Assembly: GCA_017885175.1 (NCBI GenBank)
Contig: JAFNGP010000112.1
Span: 1-7,648, forward strand
From: a bacterium
Lineage (GTDB): Bacteria; Krumholzibacteriota; Krumholzibacteriia; Krumholzibacteriales; Krumholzibacteriaceae
Length of the DNA: 7,648 nt
Reading direction: 5' to 3'
The notes under the pieces were generated by a model. That model was not told where the DNA came from. It worked only from the letters and a program-made list of their open reading frames with translations, and did not search any database. Below, piece after piece: positions 6,057 to 7,648 of the stretch. The position numbers and the translations under genes were made by a program. Position 1 is the first letter of the stretch. Each line of letters starts with the position of its first letter.

Positions 6057-7648
6057 CTATGCAGCCGGCTCCTGAAGATTCCCCCCTCTCGATCTCATTT
6101 TATGCGCCAATGAGTAGATCGTCGGCAGAACGATGAGCGTCAGAAGGCTCGACGTGATGAGCCCCCCGTTGACCACCACCGCGAGCGGCCTCTGAACGTC
6201 GGCCCCCGAGCCCGTCGCGTAGAGCATCGGCAGGTGGCCGATAAAGCTCGTGAGCGCCGTCATGAGGAGCGGCCTGAAGCGCAGGTCGCACCCGCGGGTG
6301 ATCGTCGTCGCCACGTCGGCGCCCCGCTCCCTGAGCTGGCGGAAGAACGCGACGAGAATGACCCCGTTCTGCACGGCGATGCCGAGGAGCACGATGAACG
6401 CGACCGCCGCCGACACCGAAAGCGGCATTCTGAAGATCGCGACCGCGATGACGCCTCCCACGAGGGCGAACGGCAGGTTGAGGAGCACGAGGAGCGAGAG
6501 CCACACGGAGCCGAGCGCCATGTAGAGGAGCACGAGGATGAGTCCGAGCGAGACGGGAACGATGACGGAGAGCTGGCGCATCGCCCGGCGCTGATTCTCG
6601 AACTGCCCGCCGTACTCGATGAAATACCCGGGGGGGAGCCCGCCCGCCAGCGGCGCGAGCGCCGCCTGGACGTCCCCCACGAAACCGCCGAGATCGCGCC
6701 CCCCGACATTAGATTCGATGACGACGCGCCGCATGCCGCTCTCGCGGCTGATCTGCGCGGGCGCCTCCACCGTCCTGATATCGGCGAGCTGGGCGAGCGG
6801 CACGCGCCGTCCGTCCGGGGCGCGCACGAGGAGCCGCTCGATCCCCTCGATACCGGTTCTCGCGCTCTTTTCGTATCGGACGGTTACCGCGAAGCGTCTT
6901 TGCCCTTCCACGAGCGTCGTCGCGATTCGCCCGGCCACGGCCGTTTCGATAGTACCGTTGATGGTCGCGACGTCGATCCCGTAGCGGGCCGCGGCCTCCC
7001 GGTCGACGAGGACGTCGAGCTGACTCATCCCGGACACCTGTTCGATCTTGACGTCGCGGGCGCCGCGAACGCCCTGGATGACGGGCGCGACCCGGTCGGC
7101 TATTTCCTTGATCTTTTCGAGATCGGGTCCGAAAACCTTGACGGCGAGGTCGCTCTTGACGCCCGATATGAGCTCGTTGACGCGCAGCGCGATCGGTTGC
7201 GAAAAGGAGAGGCGCAGTCCGGGGATCTCCGTAAGATCCCGCCGGATGGCCTCGACGAGCTCCGTTTTACCGCGTCCCGATTTCCACAGGCCGCGTGGCT
7301 TCAGCATGATGAAGAAATCGGTCTGCTCGGGGCCCATCGGATCTTCCGAAATCTCGGCGCGCCCCGTTTTGCTGACCACCGTTTCGACCTCGGGAAAACG
7401 CCGGAGGCGTTTTTCGACGACCTCGGCGACCTTCACCGAGCCGTCGAGCGAGGCGTTCGGCAGTCGAACGGCGTTGACGGCGATCGCTCCCTCGTCGAGG
7501 GGCGGCATGAACTCCGTTCCGATAAAGGGTACGAGGGCGAGGGCGAGGACGAGCGAGCCGAGGGCGACGCCGAGCGTGACGCGGGGGTTCCGGACGGCGC
7601 GATCGAGGAGACGAAGGTAGCCGCCGTGGAAGCGGCGGATGAAGCCGA
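6057..7648 (-). CDS. czcA: Heavy-metal RND efflux pump, CzcA/CusA family, C-terminal half (5' end outside window)
   Basis: Read on the minus strand, the frame stays open from the right edge to the TAG at 6057-6059, about 530 visible residues of a protein usually over 1,000 long. The methionine at 7508 is internal: the frame upstream reads GFIRRFHGGYLRLLDRAV, then a transmembrane helix and VPFIGTEF, directly before MPPLDEGAI. After this helix come the second periplasmic porter loop (about 7500-6590), including PIALRVNELISGVKSDLAV (7141-7197), and the C-terminal membrane domain (below about 6580). That domain carries the family signatures GIAVQNGVILV (near 6350-6383), RFRPLLMTAL (near 6250-6280) and GADVQRPLAVVVNGG (near 6165-6210). 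These trimers use the proton gradient to export metal ions through a CzcB-like adaptor and TolC-like channel. NELISGV resembles CzcA-type (Co/Zn/Cd) pumps; the Met seen here in CusA is absent. The proton-relay helix lies outside the window, so metal specificity is tentative. Confidence 0.93.
   Translation of the reverse strand, partial: GFIRRFHGGYLRLLDRAVRNPRVTLGVALGSLVLALALVPFIGTEFMPPLDEGAIAVNAVRLPNASLDGSVKVAEVVEKRLRRFPEVETVVSKTGRAEISEDPMGPEQTDFFIMLKPRGLWKSGRGKTELVEAIRRDLTEIPGLRLSFSQPIALRVNELISGVKSDLAVKVFGPDLEKIKEIADRVAPVIQGVRGARDVKIEQVSGMSQLDVLVDREAAARYGIDVATINGTIETAVAGRIATTLVEGQRRFAVTVRYEKSARTGIEGIERLLVRAPDGRRVPLAQLADIRTVEAPAQISRESGMRRVVIESNVGGRDLGGFVGDVQAALAPLAGGLPPGYFIEYGGQFENQRRAMRQLSVIVPVSLGLILVLLYMALGSVWLSLLVLLNLPFALVGGVIAVAIFRMPLSVSAAVAFIVLLGIAVQNGVILVAFFRQLRERGADVATTITRGCDLRFRPLLMTALTSFIGHLPMLYATGSGADVQRPLAVVVNGGLITSSLLTLIVLPTIYSLAHKMRSRGGNLQEPAA

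Noticed and set aside
7506..7508. ATG as the start of the RND pump gene
   Set aside because: The frame continues upstream without a stop to the window edge, and the upstream residues match the family (a transmembrane helix then GTEFMPPLDEG). The Met is internal.

Overview
The window is a GC-rich chromosomal segment (roughly 60% G+C by eye, with most third codon positions G or C) from a diderm, Gram-negative-type bacterium. An outer-membrane TolC-type channel, periplasmic adaptor, inner-membrane ABC transporter and RND pump only make sense in a two-membrane envelope. The phylum cannot be fixed from the sequence. The two-lobed aspartic protease with a PDZ domain, next to a split MacAB-type operon, is a combination I associate with Bacteroidota and related FCB or candidate-phylum genomes. 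That is only a guess.

Layout, plus strand, 1 to about 4681: a tightly packed run of five genes. It holds the C-terminal half of a TolC-family outer-membrane channel (cut by the window start), a MacA/HlyD-type adaptor, a MacB/LolD-type ATPase, a MacB/FtsX-type permease, and a small membrane-anchored protein of unknown function. Gaps are 48, 24, 6 and 25 nt, and each internal start has a purine-rich ribosome binding site, so they probably form one operon. The first four make a complete tripartite ABC efflux assembly with ATPase and permease on separate chains. The substrate cannot be inferred.

An 87-nt gap (4682-4768), the longest on this strand, precedes a secreted protease gene (4769-6007). 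The protein has a Sec signal peptide, two pepsin-like half-domains each with a DTG motif, and a C-terminal PDZ domain.

Minus strand, 6057 to the right edge: the C-terminal half of a CzcA/CusA-type heavy-metal RND pump, convergent with the protease gene. The reading frame stays open past the methionine at 7508 to the window edge, so that methionine is internal. The 49-nt convergent gap holds a perfect 12-bp palindrome.

No RNA gene, CRISPR array, insertion sequence or attachment site was seen, and no stretch over 300 nt lacks a gene. I do not see an exotic new system. The points most worth a second look are the uncharacterised fifth gene of the efflux operon, the collagen-like Gly-X-Y insert in the adaptor, and the two-lobed aspartic protease whose second active-site motif is DTGV.
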